Source of the DNA: Saururus chinensis
Taxonomy: Eukaryota; Streptophyta; Magnoliopsida; Piperales; Saururaceae
Length of the DNA: 64,000 nucleotides
Reading direction: 5' to 3'
Assembly: GCA_035235625.1 (NCBI GenBank)
Contig: CP141144.1
Coordinates: 30,129,014-30,193,013, forward strand
The notes under the pieces were generated by a model. The model searched no databases, was not told the origin of the DNA, and saw only the letters and a program-made list of their open reading frames with translations. The translations under genes were made by a program, and so were the position numbers. Positions 35,076-47,092 of this stretch are shown piece after piece; positions within the stretch are counted from its first letter, which is position 1, and every line of letters begins with the position of its first letter.

Positions 35076-35224
35076 GGATCTCCTCCCTCTCTTTTTCTCT
35101 CTCTTCCCTTTTCTCTCTCCTCCCTCCCTCTCTCTTTCCCTGTCTCACTTTCCCCTTTTTTGTGATGCTTCTAGTACCCTTTTTTGCGATGCTTTGAGTG
35201 GAAGCATTGCAAAAACCTTCGCGC

Positions 35225-35240
35225 GGGCAAAATTTTGCCC
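35225..35240. repeat. 16-bp perfect palindrome
   Basis: GGGCAAAATTTTGCCC, in the GC-rich part of the CACTA element. Confidence 0.9.
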
Positions 35241-35987
35241 ACGTAGAGAAATTTCCCTACGGACAAAAATTCCCCATGCAGGCGAATTTCACTTGCGAAG
35301 TACTCCTGTATATCCCCCCACCCTCCTCATCCCCAAGGCGACCACCACTCGCTGATCTACCCCTGGCGACCACCCCCTGGAGAGAATCCCTTTGGCAACC
35401 GCTCCCCTCCCTCTCTCCTCGGTTCCCTTCTCCTAGCCCACTGACCACCCCGGCGATCGTCCCCTGCGACCACCCACTAGTGACTACCCCCCTTTGACGA
35501 CCCACTGGTGATTGCCCCCCAGCGACCACCAGCCGCCAGCGGGTTATTTTTTTATAATTTTTTAAGTCATTAGCGACACATATATTTATGCATCGCTAAT
35601 AGAAAAATATTTTTTTTTTGTTTTTTTATTAGCGATGCTTTGTAAAAGTTGCTAATGCGCATTAGCAATGCTTATAGCACTATTAGTGACACTTACAAGC
35701 ATCACTAATAGTCCAATTTGTTGTAGTGAAAACCAAGTGGAAAAAGGGTCTGGCCACTCCTCTCTCTCCCTCTTGCATGGTGCACAAAGGAATATCAAGG
35801 TTCTTGGAGTGTGTGGCTTCAAGGCAAGGGCAAGGGCATTCTTCAAGCTAATTCCACAATCCAAGCAAGGATTTTCAGGGCTCTCACAAACACAAAGGTA
35901 TTTTCCTCTCTAATTTGATCAATCGTCAAGGCATGAAACTAAAATAAACATTATACATAACATGTACATTATCTTTGACACTAACTC

Positions 35988-38336
35988 TGTCGCGCCTCAG
36001 GATTTTGGAAGTATATAAAATTTCTTTTTATAAAAACATCCAAGTTAACCCGGGCCCACAACTAGAGCCGCCATATGCAATAATGGAATAATAATCTCCG
36101 TAGGAACCACCATCTGTGTAGAAAGACACAAGATAAAAATAATAAAGAGTTCTTACTCATTTTGATGCAGCTAAAATTCTTAAAATCATTTTGATAAAAC
36201 TTGAATTAGGCCCTTCTACCTACACACTACTCTTCGGCGAGTCCTGCAAAGTCTGTGAGGTGGTGAATATTTTAAAATACTCAGTAAGAGAGTTTATACT
36301 ATCAGGTATGAATTAAACACATGACAGTTTTACGACATATGTCATATATAATATTTTTAATAAAAACGGGTTGTATCTCTCACTTAATCACCGCTACTGC
36401 TTCTTCCTACGTATTGAAGATGCTTCTAGGGCTTGTAAGCTCTTGTGGCTTACTACTAGTTCTTAGACACCTATTTTATTATAAGGAATTTGTTGCAAGT
36501 ACAAAGCAGCAACCTCTTACTCCTCTACAAATTATCCATAATTCACTTCGTGCTTGTAGAGGGAAGAGCCACCCATGCTCATGGGGCACCAGGATCTAGA
36601 GAGAAAAGAGTTTTCCCATGATACTCTTTACCCTACACATTAGGGGCTCACTGGGCTAAAATAGGTGTCCTTCGTTAGGGGCTCACCGGGCTAAAAAAGG
36701 TATCATGCATCCGATTCTAAACCAGATTAAAATTGTGCCCCCATCTAGTCAACGAAGCACTATCGGGGCGCCCAATAATAGATCCAGACAACCAAAACAC
36801 TCATGAGTCCCAAACATAATCCTACATCCCAGACTCATAAGCTTGAGTCCCAAACTCATCATCTTGAGTTCCAGACTCATAACCAAAACATTCTATAGTT
36901 CCCAGACTCAAAAAGGACAATTTTCTTTTAAAACATTCTATCTCAATGTTTATCCTTTTGAAAACCTAGTTTCACCTCTACAAGCCATGTGAGCATCACT
37001 ATCAACGACTATAAAGGCAAGGTTGGTCGCTCGTTCCAACGAGACAGTTACCCCTTCTTTGTTCTGCTTTAGTGACTCGATCACCATGCTTATACTCTTT
37101 TTAAAAATAATCTTGAGAATCCTCATTTCAATGAGGACGAGTTCTCTAAAACCGTTTTTCAAACATATTGTACTCATTCACAATAAAAACAGTGGCGAAG
37201 TCAGCTTGTCTCTATCTCACACACTCCAACATGTATAATTTATATCAAATTCCATGGATACACATTTGATCAAATATATGAGGAAATAAAAAACCATGCA
37301 ATGTATAAAACATATCCGCTTCCAGTATCTAATCATTTGACTAATTGAATATACATAATAGAATTATAAACATATGGTATATAACTCATATTCTATCTCA
37401 ATGATTAATCATTTAACAAATCGAATATATGTGTGGAAACCATAAATCATAACTTGAAAGTAACTCTAGCGCATAACATGCAAGAGTCATATAAATATTA
37501 AGTTAAAAACACAACCAAAGCTCGTAATCATGCCTTGCAAAAGGATAAAAGTCTCTACCCCGCTCTTTGCACGAGTTTGAAGATGATACACCGAACACCA
37601 CGCACTTGGACGGCCACTTATGGGGCTTTAGATGTCTTCAACTAGAAAAATAGCCTCTCCACGATGTCCGACATGCTTAATTAATGTAAGAACACCTTAA
37701 AAATGACTCGAATTGGACTTAAAATGAGTGACAAATAAAGAAAAAAAGTTTATGAACATGGGAGAGAATGAAGAAATGTAGGAGAGTTTGAAGAACTCGA
37801 AAACTAGACACTCTAGATGCTATTTAAAGAAAAAAATAGATAAGCATGAGGCAAACACGTGACAATTAGGATTGATACATGTCAATCCTATCTGACACAT
37901 CACCTATCTTATTTGCTACATCATTGATCTTATCCGATTTATCATCAGTCCTATCCACTGCATCATCTATCCTATCCAATTGATATTATTTTATTCAAAT
38001 AATATCCCATCTTCAAAATGTGATAACTTCCATGCTCTTGTTACTAATGGACTCGTATTAACGAGCCCTTCGAAACAAGACCACACATGGGCAAGTTATC
38101 CTGCACTTTTTATGTGGGTCCCACCCATGTGGCATGCTTTTTGAGGTTGTACCTTTCAGCCCCGGTGCCCGATTTAAGCCTTAATGGGCTCGTTATGCTC
38201 ATCTCTCTGAGCTATACCACACCCAAATAAAAACACACCACATATCTACTTCTAAAAAATTTTAAATCATTTAAAAGTCATAAAATAACTTTATTAGAGG
38301 TAGGAAATCATACCCAAAAATTCACGGTTATTACAA
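35988..38336 (-). repeat. Tekay-like gypsy 3' LTR (minus strand)
   Basis: On the minus strand it starts TGTAATAACCGTGAATTTTTGGG (38336 downward) right after a gypsy polypurine-like AAGGGTAGTGGAT, and ends GGCGCGACA at 35988. At 2.35 kb it is the size of long Tekay/Del LTRs. It contains a 35-bp tandem pair (TAGGGGCTCAC.GGGCTAAA at 36641 and 36676) and a cluster of GAGT(C/T)CC(A)AACTCAT words at 36770-36905. The other LTR was not found. Confidence 0.6.
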
Positions 38337-39733
38337 TCCACTACCCTTAAAGAAATTTTATCCTCGAAATTTGCACCTTGTACTCAACAAAAAGTTTAGG
38401 ACACTTCTCCATCACTTTTCTTTCTAACTCCCTAGCTTCTAAGTTGCTTCCTCTTAGAGTGGTGCTACCATGACACTTTCCATAACACAAACTCTTTCAT
38501 TCAAACATCGGTTCCTTACCATCTCAACTTCTTATTGATCTTTCCTCCACGGATAAATCAAGTTCTAGGACAATTGCTGTCTAGTCCAAGACATGCGAAG
38601 CATCTCACAAGTGCTTCAAAGTATGGACACATGAAACACATCTTAACCACCATTAAGCTGAGGAGTGATGCTAGTCTTTAAGCCATTATCCCTACCTTGT
38701 CCAAGCTTACAAAGGTCCTACCACATTTTTTCTACGCACTCTAATGAACTTCACCGAATCTAGTCAATGCTGCAATCACTCTGGCTTCACCAACCTACCC
38801 CTCAACGTGTTTGTTCTCTCCCTCTAATCCATTGCATGACTTTGGTTCAACATAATGGTGCTCTGTCTAATCCATAACATGAGCACACAACTTATATTAT
38901 TTGTCTAAATCGTCCTATCTATCTAACAATCCATCCATGAATGTAAGGGTGTACTTATCCTTAGCTGGGTTTTAAATTCTTCCTTAAGTCCCAACCACAA
39001 CTTGAAAGATAAACTGACTATCTAGCTCTAAGATGATCAATGATGGCATTCTCTGTCAACCTATCATTTCTTTCACATAGCTCCTTACCTATGATTTAAA
39101 GAGGTCATCCTTTTTAGAGATAGAAGTACACTCTTATTTGATCTACTATTGCAAAAATAGATTCATGACCTTGCATCTCCTTGGTAAACTTGAAATCAAA
39201 TCCATACAAATATACTCTTGCTTTCATTCCAAAATTTCCATCGAATGAAGAGTACTCTAATGTTCTTGACAATCAGCTTTGACTTGTTGACAATTCAACA
39301 CCTCAAAACATCCTCCCTTATATGCCCTTTTATTTCATTCCATTCAACTAAAAATTCCTTTTCAGGTCCTGATACTTCCTCATTCCTCCCGACTGGATAG
39401 TGTACTAAGATTTATACACTTCACATGATAGATCCTTCTTTAGCTCGATTATTGTCAGAATCTCTAATCCATTTCCAAATCCAACACTTACATCATAGCC
39501 TTGTTAAAGTTAAGTTTTCCACATAACACTCGCACTTCATCATCTTCTTTCTATAGCTTCGAAATGAACTCATCCAATGTTCGGCCTCTCCTCTATATTG
39601 TCCACAAAAGTTCTCTTATTTTGAGGCTGCACATCATGTTAAAAACTTTTTGTTTCCTTCCAATAACTACTCCTCCTTAATGAGCATTTGAGCAATCCAT
39701 TCTTCAGTCTTGTGACTCAATGCATCGGCTACT
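38337..39733 (-). pseudogene. decayed Ty3/gypsy pol: integrase and C-terminal region
   Basis: Reading the minus strand from about 39320 down gives CQQVKADCQ, MDLISSLP and similar text that lines up with the CQ..K / W..I.MDF..GLP integrase core. Near 38480-38340 it gives EARELERKVMEKCPKLF, then the FRGRNFF-type tail just before the polypurine tract. At the left end of the adjoining Athila insertion it reads ADALSHKTEEWI, the end of RNase H. There are many stops and frame changes and no complete ORF. The gene continues on the other side of the Athila element at 47093. Confidence 0.75.
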
Positions 39734-41176
39734 TGATGCACTGAAATAATGTTCAATAAAACTGTTTTAAATTTCAAATTTCAATCCTATTTTCTGTTAA
39801 GTCATTGCTTATTTGGGTTATTTATGTTTTGAATAGGTTAGCTGGACCTTAATTGAGTTTATATGTCTAAACAGGCTTCAACAGGATCCAACTGGAAGAG
39901 GAAGTGAAGCCCAACTACCCAAAGCTATTTAAAAGTCAAGAATGGGCTCTTAATAGTCTAAACATACATGGAATGGTCGAACACAACCTTGTGGACCCGT
40001 TGGATTTGAGATTTGCATCAAGAGAACTAAATTAGGAAAGAAGCTGATTCAGACAGATTGACACAACCAAAGTATTTCGACCATATCTTTCTACGTATAA
40101 CTCAGATTGATACGATTCTGGTCGCATTGGAAAGAAGACTTCTGTGGCTACATTTGTTATTTTAGGAAGAAATTCAAAACTCCAAAGATTTATGGGTTGA
40201 ATTTGGCATGCAATCAGACAGCTAGTAAACTAACCCGGGGCTAGCACATGAAGAATATTTTCATTGATTTTGATTGATACACATAAGGAAAGACAATGAG
40301 GCTGATTGGATATTTAAAGGAAGATTCAAAGATACTTATTTGCTAAATAAATCATGGATTTATTTGATTTATTTAGTATCTAATCATTGCCAAAGAAGCA
40401 ACCAATCAGGCAATCAATCAGGATGCAATCTAGATATATGATTTCATTTTCCTCTTTGAAGGAACCCCTTCTATATCTATAAATAGAGGGGTAGACATGA
40501 AAGATGAATAATCTCCTCCTCTTTGGAGCTCTCTTCTCCTATTTTCTTCTCTCATTTTGTATTTTTGTTTTTAGTTTTATTGTAATGGCTTTCTAAGCTC
40601 TCAAGCTAAGGCTAGAGGTGATTTGTAACAATCTAATGGAGTTCAATTCATGTTTCATCAATGGTTTCAAGTAAGTATTATTTATTTGAAGTGATGTTTA
40701 TTTAATATTGTTCTTCTTCTTGTTTCTTTGTGATTTGGATATATAAGATGCTTGAAGGCTCTCCTTCTTGATCTTTTGTGATTTGGATACATAGAAAGCT
40801 TTAAGAGACAATTATTTTTATCCTTCATCTATCTAAAATATTTTCTATCTTTTATTTTAATTTTAATGTTGATATCTTCCGGTTAGATAGAATCTTCATT
40901 CGATTCTAACTGAGATAATATGATACATGAAGAACATCATTAGATGTTACAATGATCCTTAATGCCTTAGTGTTTTCTCATCTTGATTTTTTGACTCTAT
41001 ATTGCCTCAATACTCTTCTACTCTTTCTTTCTTAATTGTTTCTTCTTCTATTTCTTCGTAACTGTTTTCTTTGTTGCACAAGGCTTTCCCTGTGGATTGA
41101 CCTTATCTACTACAATTGACAAGTAAAAAAAATCTGAATTTGACTTCTTCATAGCCGCTGTTCAGACGTAACAACA
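39734..41176 (+). repeat. 5' LTR of the Athila-like element
   Basis: TGATG...AACA ends. A TATAAATAGAGG promoter-like box lies near 40479-40490, followed by a CT-rich start region. Confidence 0.93.
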
Positions 41177-41178
41177 AA

Positions 41179-41196
41179 TTGGCGTCGTTGCCGGGG
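41179..41196 (+). promoter_or_regulatory. primer-binding site
   Basis: TTGGCGTCGTTGCCGGGG, close to the TGGCGCCGTTGCCGGGGA primer-binding site common in Athila/Ogre gypsy elements. Confidence 0.85.
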
Positions 41197-41561
41197 ATTG
41201 CAACGTGTGACGAGAATCCATTACGAAAGAAAAACTCACTCTAACTTTACTAATTCTCTAACTTTTATTTTTGCACACTAACTCTTTAAATTCAGTCATT
41301 TACTTTATGCCATTTACTTTTAGTACTTAAATTCTGTAATTTTTCTTTTTTTTTAGACCGGAGGCACTACCCACGTTACTACCGAAAATTTTTCGGGATC
41401 AAACGTGTACCTTGATAGTGCCTTTGGCCTTATTTTGTAATTTTATTTTTTGTTTATTAACTTCTAACTCTCTAACATTTTATATTTTGTCATTTAATTT
41501 TTGCACTTTTACTTTCGTTTGTTATTAAAAAAAAATTGTTGTTGTATATACGTTCACATGG

Positions 41562-42635
41562 GTGCATGATAATTCTGGACGATTGAAAAGAGTGAACAAA
41601 TCTTTTGAAAATTATCTTTATTTTGATACAATGGAGGATCTAAGAACTAATGAGGAACTAAGAAGTGATAATGGGGATAATAATGCACAAAATATTCAAG
41701 TTAAAACCTTGCATGATTATTTGCAACCAACTAGATCAAATTCTCCTTCTTGCATGATTTTTCCAACTAATGTAGGTGGTTTTGAACTCAAACCGGGTGT
41801 AATTCAATTACTACCCAAATTTCATGGCCTAGATTCGGAAAGCCCATATTTGCATTTAAAAGAGTTTGAAGTGGTTTGTGCAACTTTGCCAAACCAAAAT
41901 GTTTCAAATGATGCTATTAAATTAAAACTCTTTCCTTTTTCTTTAAAGGAAAAGGCAAAAAATTGGTTGAATTCTTTGAAGCCAAGATCCATTGGATCAT
42001 GGCAAGAAATGCAAAGAGAATTTTTGAAAAAGTTTTTCCCCACCCATAAAACTAATACACTTCGAAAGAATATCATGAATTTTTCACAAAAAGAAAATTA
42101 AACTTTCTTTCAATGTTGGGAGAGATTTAAAGAACTTTTATTGTTGTGCCCACATCATGAATATGAAACATGGCGTACAATTAGTTTCTTTTATAATGGT
42201 TTATCTTCTCAAATGAAACAATTTGTTGAAATGATGTGTAATGGAGAGTTTTTGAGTAAAGAACCTGAGGAAGTATGAGACTATTTTGATGTGTTAGCTG
42301 AAAATGCTCAATCATGGAAAGATTCTAATGAATTTGAAAATAGTAATAAAACCAAATCTAATGGGGCAACTAAGGGAGGCTTGTATCTTCTTAAAGAAGA
42401 GGATGATGTAAAAGCAAAAATTACAAGTTTAACTAGAAAGATTGAGGCTATGGAAATTAATAGGGAAAACATGTCTAAAGCTTCTCAAAAAGTACAAGAT
42501 ATTTGTAGTATATGTGAGAGTGATGGACACCAAACACAGGATTGTCCAACAATCCCTGCTTTTCAAGAAGTGTTACATACTCAAGCAAGTGCTATGAATA
42601 CTTACAAAAAGGCCTTTCTCTTCTCCTTATTCTGA
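41562..42635 (+). pseudogene. Athila-like gag with zinc knuckle
   Basis: Frame 41562-42101 reads FELKPGVIQLLPKFHGLDSE, HLKEFEVVCATLP, KLKLFPFSLKEKAKNWLNSL and SWQEMQREFLKKFFP, the typical retrotransposon gag core. A TAA at 42099 and a TGA at about 42278 interrupt it. The same frame resumes (WERFKELLLLCPHH, FYNGLSSQMKQ) and continues to a CCHC-type zinc knuckle, CSICESDGHQTQDCP, near 42508-42550. It binds and packages element RNA in intact members of the family. Confidence 0.85.
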
Positions 42636-42693
42636 AACTTATACTCTTAACTGGAGAAATCATCCCAACTTTAGTTGGAGAAATGAGTCTAAT

Positions 42694-43914
42694 ATGCAGG
42701 TACCCCCTTCTTCCTCAAATTATGTTCCACCACATAAGAAGACTCTTGAAGACACATTACAAGAATTCATGCAAAGTCAAGCAACAATCAACAACCAAAC
42801 AATGCAAGCTATCAATGACTTGAAGACTTCTATCACTCAATTGACCACAGCTTTGAGCATTCAAGAAAAAGGGAAGTTTCCTTCTCAACCTCAACGAAAT
42901 CCTAAAGGTCCATTTGTAATTGATAATTTAAAGTCTTCAAGTTCACAAGAAGAACATACTAAGTCCATCACCACTTTGATAAACGGAAAAGTCATTAACA
43001 AAGACATTCCAATGAATGTTGTTGTACCTAAGGAGTCTTTGAATTCTAAACATGGTGATGAACTTGACAACTCTGATTGTGTTTCTCCTATTCCTCCTCC
43101 TTTTCCTCAAAGGTTACAATCTTCTTCTAAATTGGTGCAAAATGGTGACATTCTTGAAATTTTCAAACAAGTGAAGATTAACATTCCTCTCTTAGATGCC
43201 ATTAAACAAATTCCATCTTATGCTAAATTTTTGAAAGATCTTTGTACAATTAAGCGTAAGCTAAATGTACAAAAGAAGGCATTTTTGACAAAACAAGTAA
43301 GTGCAATTTTGCAACAAAACACCCCACCCAAATATAAAAATCCTGGTTGTCCAACTATATCTTGTATAATTGAGAATTATAGAATTAAAAAAGTTTTGCT
43401 TGATCTTGGGGCAAGTGTTAATCTTTTACCTTATTCTGTTTATGAGCAATTAGGTCTAGCCGATTTGAAACCCACTAACATAACACTTCAACTTGCTGAC
43501 CGCTCAATCAAAAGGCTGAGAGGAATAGTGGAAGATGTCCTTGTTCAAGTGGACAAATTCTATTTTCCAGTGGACTTCATTGTTTTAAAAACACAACCGG
43601 TTTCAAATGCATCTTCTCAAATCCCTGTGATTTTAGGTCGTCCATTCCTTGCTACATCTAATGCTTTAATAAATTGTCGGAATGGAGTGATGAGGCTTTC
43701 TTTTGGGAACTTAACATGTGAGTTAAATGTATTTGATGCCAGTAGACAACCATCAGACTTCGATGATACTTTTGAAGTTGACATGGTTGAGAGTTTAGTG
43801 GAGGATGCTTTTCCTTTTATTTATTCTAATGATCTACTAAATATTTGCTTAACTTACTCTGATTTGATTAGAATTGATATAGAGAAGATAATTGCTTTGA
43901 AGGACCCTAGATGA
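42694..43914 (+). CDS. Athila-like aspartic protease with N-terminal linker
   Basis: A 406-codon open frame. The first 200 residues are a linker rich in Gln, Ser and Pro. A conserved pre-protease block follows (LDAIKQIPSYAKFLKDLCT, then KKAFLTKQVSAILQQNTPPK). The protease domain has CIIENYRIKKVLLDLGASVN, in which DLGAS stands in for the usual D(S/T)GAS, then LLPYSVYEQLG and the second conserved block VILGRPFLATSNALI. It ends at TGA just after KIIALKDPR, where RT would follow in autonomous relatives. The frame is intact over its whole length, but activity is uncertain because of the Ser/Thr to Leu change in the active-site triplet. Confidence 0.88.
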   Translation: MQVPPSSSNYVPPHKKTLEDTLQEFMQSQATINNQTMQAINDLKTSITQLTTALSIQEKGKFPSQPQRNPKGPFVIDNLKSSSSQEEHTKSITTLINGKVINKDIPMNVVVPKESLNSKHGDELDNSDCVSPIPPPFPQRLQSSSKLVQNGDILEIFKQVKINIPLLDAIKQIPSYAKFLKDLCTIKRKLNVQKKAFLTKQVSAILQQNTPPKYKNPGCPTISCIIENYRIKKVLLDLGASVNLLPYSVYEQLGLADLKPTNITLQLADRSIKRLRGIVEDVLVQVDKFYFPVDFIVLKTQPVSNASSQIPVILGRPFLATSNALINCRNGVMRLSFGNLTCELNVFDASRQPSDFDDTFEVDMVESLVEDAFPFIYSNDLLNICLTYSDLIRIDIEKIIALKDPR

Positions 43915-45649
43915 GTTTAGATGGAGGTGTGTCTGGCTGAAGACAGTAAACTTAGCGCTCCTGGGAAGCAACCTACTTTTGGTTTTCATAGTTATTTTTG
44001 TTTAATAGTTAGTTTTTTTTTTATTTATTTTCTTTAGTTAGTTTTTAGTTTATTATCTTTGTCGATTGCTCTAATCATTATTAGGGTGTACTTATATGAT
44101 TCATTATTGATTTATCCTAATGTGATTATGCTTGTGCTTTATTTACTATTTTTTTTTTCATAGCTATGTACATGAGCACATCAACCGATATATTATCTCT
44201 TCTTTCCTCTTTTCATATATTACAACATTGAGGACAATGTTTAGTTTAGGTTTGGGGGTCTAGAAAAGAGATTTTTCTTTTATGTTTTTTTGTTGTACTT
44301 AAAAAATGAAAAATTAAAAAAAATCAGTTAGATTTATGTTTTTTCTTATTACATTGATGCATCTTTTAGACATGTGACTTTGTTTAAAGATATCATACTA
44401 TTTAGAATATGACTTGACATATTTAATAATTTTGAGTTCTGATTACTTCATATTGGTTTTTTGTGCTCCTATTTTGAAAAAAAACAAGCAAGACATTTGC
44501 CTAAGTGAGAATTCAAGCCCTTGATTATGGTCTTACATCTTGGTGGATATCATTGAATCTAAGTAATTATTTTCTTATAAGAGTAAAACTTTGGCATGAT
44601 CTAGTAGTATTCATATTATCATGATAGAGTTTTGAGCTTCACTATTCTTGGTATGTAGAACAGTCGAGGACTTTTTGTCAACACAATTCAAGTTGATTGT
44701 ATAATGTGCTCAAGAAAAAAAAAGAGAAAAAAAATGTGGAAAAAAAGAATGAAAAATTGTAATGAATTAAAGTCACTCTATTGAGTAGTCTAGGACTCGG
44801 CGCGCCTCACTAAGCATAGGGTGTTCGAGTCAAAAGGTAGAGTTGACTAATTTTTGACATGCATGACCTTAAAGCCTATTTGGTTCAAGTTATTAAGCCT
44901 AAGGGGTGCTTTAACACCTACTGCCCTGAGCCAACTGGAATGGGAGTCACTGGCCTAACACTTGTTACATGAATCTTATAGAAAGCTTAAAAAGGCTAAG
45001 CATTACACATGTCATGTGAGATGAGCATAAAATTCTAGTAGGACATTATGCAATTATATCTTGATTGAGTTGTTAGGCGATCTAGGGTGTTTTACTTTTC
45101 AAGGAAGGTTTTGCATAATTCTCTATTATGATTTCTTGAAGATGAATAGATGCCAATGTCTATTTTTGAGTGTTAAAATTAAAATTGCTGAGTGGATATG
45201 AGATACATTGAGTTGTTCGATTCATGAGATTGGGATTGTACAATTACTTGGCAATGTCTGTTTTTTCTAAAACCATTATGTATGTATGAGTACTTGCCAC
45301 CAATATAAAGTTGTTAGAATGAATTATTGTTTCAGAAGACAAGTTGTATTATGCATGATTTATTTTACTAAATGAAGTCACATGTTTAGGAGGAGTTGAT
45401 TTGTAAATTTGACGTGGTTTTAATTTTAATTTTCTTTTATCATTCTAGTTTTGAATTTTGTGGGTAGATTCACTACAAACCCTCACGAGACACAACTCGT
45501 CCACTAGTGTAAGCTAAGGGTTTAAAGGCTTGTTACATATGCTAAATGCAATCGAGATTTCCTGCGGAAGTGGAGTAGTTAGTTTTATTTTTTATTGTTT
45601 TAATTTTTGTTTTGCTCGAGGACTAGCAAAAAGCAGGTTTGGGGGTATT
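43915..45649 (+). other. Athila internal 3' non-coding region
   Basis: AT-rich, with no protein domain. G-rich TTTAGGTTTGGGGGTC occurs at about 44243-44260 and again as CAGGTTTGGGGGTAT just before the 3' LTR (45634-45648), so an internal copy of the polypurine tract lies at the start of this region. This is where the envelope-like or spacer region lies in Athila relatives. Nothing envelope-like was seen. Confidence 0.7.
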
Positions 45650-47092
45650 TGATGGACTGAAATAATGTTCAATAAAATGGTTTTAAATTTCAAATTGCAA
45701 TCCTATTTTGTGTTAAGTCATTGCTTATTTGGGCTATTTATGTTTTGAATAGGTTAGCTGGACCTTAATTGAGTTTATATGTCTAAACAGGCTTCAACAG
45801 TATCCAACTGGAAGAGGAAGTGAAGCCCAACTACCCAAAGCTATTTAAAAGTCAAGAATGAGCTCTTAATAGTCTAAACATATATGAAATGGTCGAACAC
45901 AACCTTGTGGACCCGTTGGATTTAAGATTTGCATCAAGAGAACTAAATTAGGAAAGAAGCTGATTTGGACAGATTGACATAGCCATAGTATTTTGACCAT
46001 ATCTTTCTACGTATAACTCGGATTAATAAGCTTCTAGTGGCATTGGAAAGAAGACGTATGTGGCTACATTTGTTATTTCAGGAAGAAATTCCAAATTTCA
46101 AAGATTTATGGGTCGAATTTGGCATGCAATTAGACAGCTAGTAAACTAACCCAGGGCTAGCACATAAAGAATACTATAATTGATTTTGATTGATACACAT
46201 AAGGAAAGACGATGAGGCTGATTGGATATTTAAAGAAAGATTCAAAGATACTTATTTGCTAAATAAATCATGGATTTATTTGATTTATTTAGTATCTAAT
46301 CATTGCTAAAGAAGCAACCAATCAGGCAATCAATCAGGATGCAATCTAGAGATATAATTTTACTTTCCTCTTTGAAGCAACCCCTTCTACAGCTATAAAT
46401 AGAGGGGTGGATGTGATAGATGAATAATCCCCTCCTCTTTGAAGCTCTCTTCTCCTATTTTCTTCTCTCATTTTATATTTTTATTTTTAGTTTTATTATA
46501 ATGGCTTTCTAAGCTCTCAAGCTAAGGCTAGAGGTGATTTGTAACAATCTAATGGAGTTCAATTCATGTTTCATCAATGGTTTCAAGTAAGTATTATTTA
46601 TTTGAAGTGATGTTTATTTAATATTGTTCTTCTTCTTGTTTCTTTGTTATTTGGATACATAAGATGCTTGAAGGCTCTCCTTCTTGATCTTTTGTGATTT
46701 GGATACATAGAAAGCTTTAAGAGACAATTATTTTTATCCTTCATCTATCGAAAATATTTTCTATCTTTTATTTTAATTTTAATGTTGATATCTTCCGGTT
46801 AGATAGAATCTTCATTCGATTCTAACTGAGATAACATGATACATGAAGAACATCATTAGATGTTACAATGATCCTTAATGCCTTAGTGTTTTCACATCTT
46901 GATTTCTTTACTCTATATTGCCTCAATACTCTTTTACTCTTTCTTTCTTAATTTTTTCTTCTTCTATTTCTTCGTAACTATTTTCTTTGTTGCACAAAGC
47001 TTTCCCTGTGGATCGACCTTGTCTACTACAATTGGCAAGTAAAAAAAATCTGAATTTGACTTCTTCATAGTCTCTGTTCAGACGTAACAACA
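45650..47092 (+). repeat. 3' LTR of the Athila-like element
   Basis: Same length as the 5' LTR, with scattered single-base differences (for example GCACTG versus GGACTG at its start) and no large indel. Confidence 0.93.

Larger units (their letters stand above)
32962..35728. mobile_element. non-autonomous CACTA (En/Spm) transposon, complete ends
   Basis: The ends are CACTACAACAAA (32962-32973) and TTTGTTGTAGTG (35717-35728), flanked by the 3-bp target duplication AAA on both sides (32959-32961 and 35729-35731). Both subterminal regions carry many direct and inverted copies of (T)ATTAGCGACGC / GCGTCGCTAATA, the usual kind of transposase-binding repeats in this superfamily. There is no transposase. 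The interior is long GA tracts plus a 350-bp GC-rich piece (35200-35540). Confidence 0.93.
39734..47092 (+). mobile_element. Athila/Tat-like LTR retrotransposon, intact ends, no reverse transcriptase
   Basis: 5' LTR 39734-41176 and 3' LTR 45650-47092, both 1443 bp and very similar. Flanking target duplication CTACT / CTATT (4 of 5). The primer-binding site follows two bases after the 5' LTR and a G-rich polypurine tract precedes the 3' LTR. The internal 4.5 kb encodes gag and an aspartic protease, but no reverse transcriptase, RNase H or integrase, so it is non-autonomous. It sits inside the RNase H region of the gypsy element. Confidence 0.93.

Noticed and set aside
34840-35148. Minus-strand ORF rich in Ser, Leu and Phe
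   Set aside because: It covers the GA/CT tract; composition alone explains it.
35198-35529. Pro/Ser-rich ORFs on both strands in the GC-rich piece of the CACTA element
   Set aside because: Both strands are open because of GC-rich composition; no domain or splice context supports either.
32959-35731. A host ORF interrupted by the CACTA element
   Set aside because: The flanking sequences join without a recognisable protein; a leader or LTR is as likely.
36321-37238. Short ORFs inside the gypsy LTR
   Set aside because: They lie in LTR sequence and share no known domain.
41562-45649. An envelope-like gene in the Athila-like element
   Set aside because: Some Athila relatives have one, but 43915-45649 contains no long frame or membrane segment.
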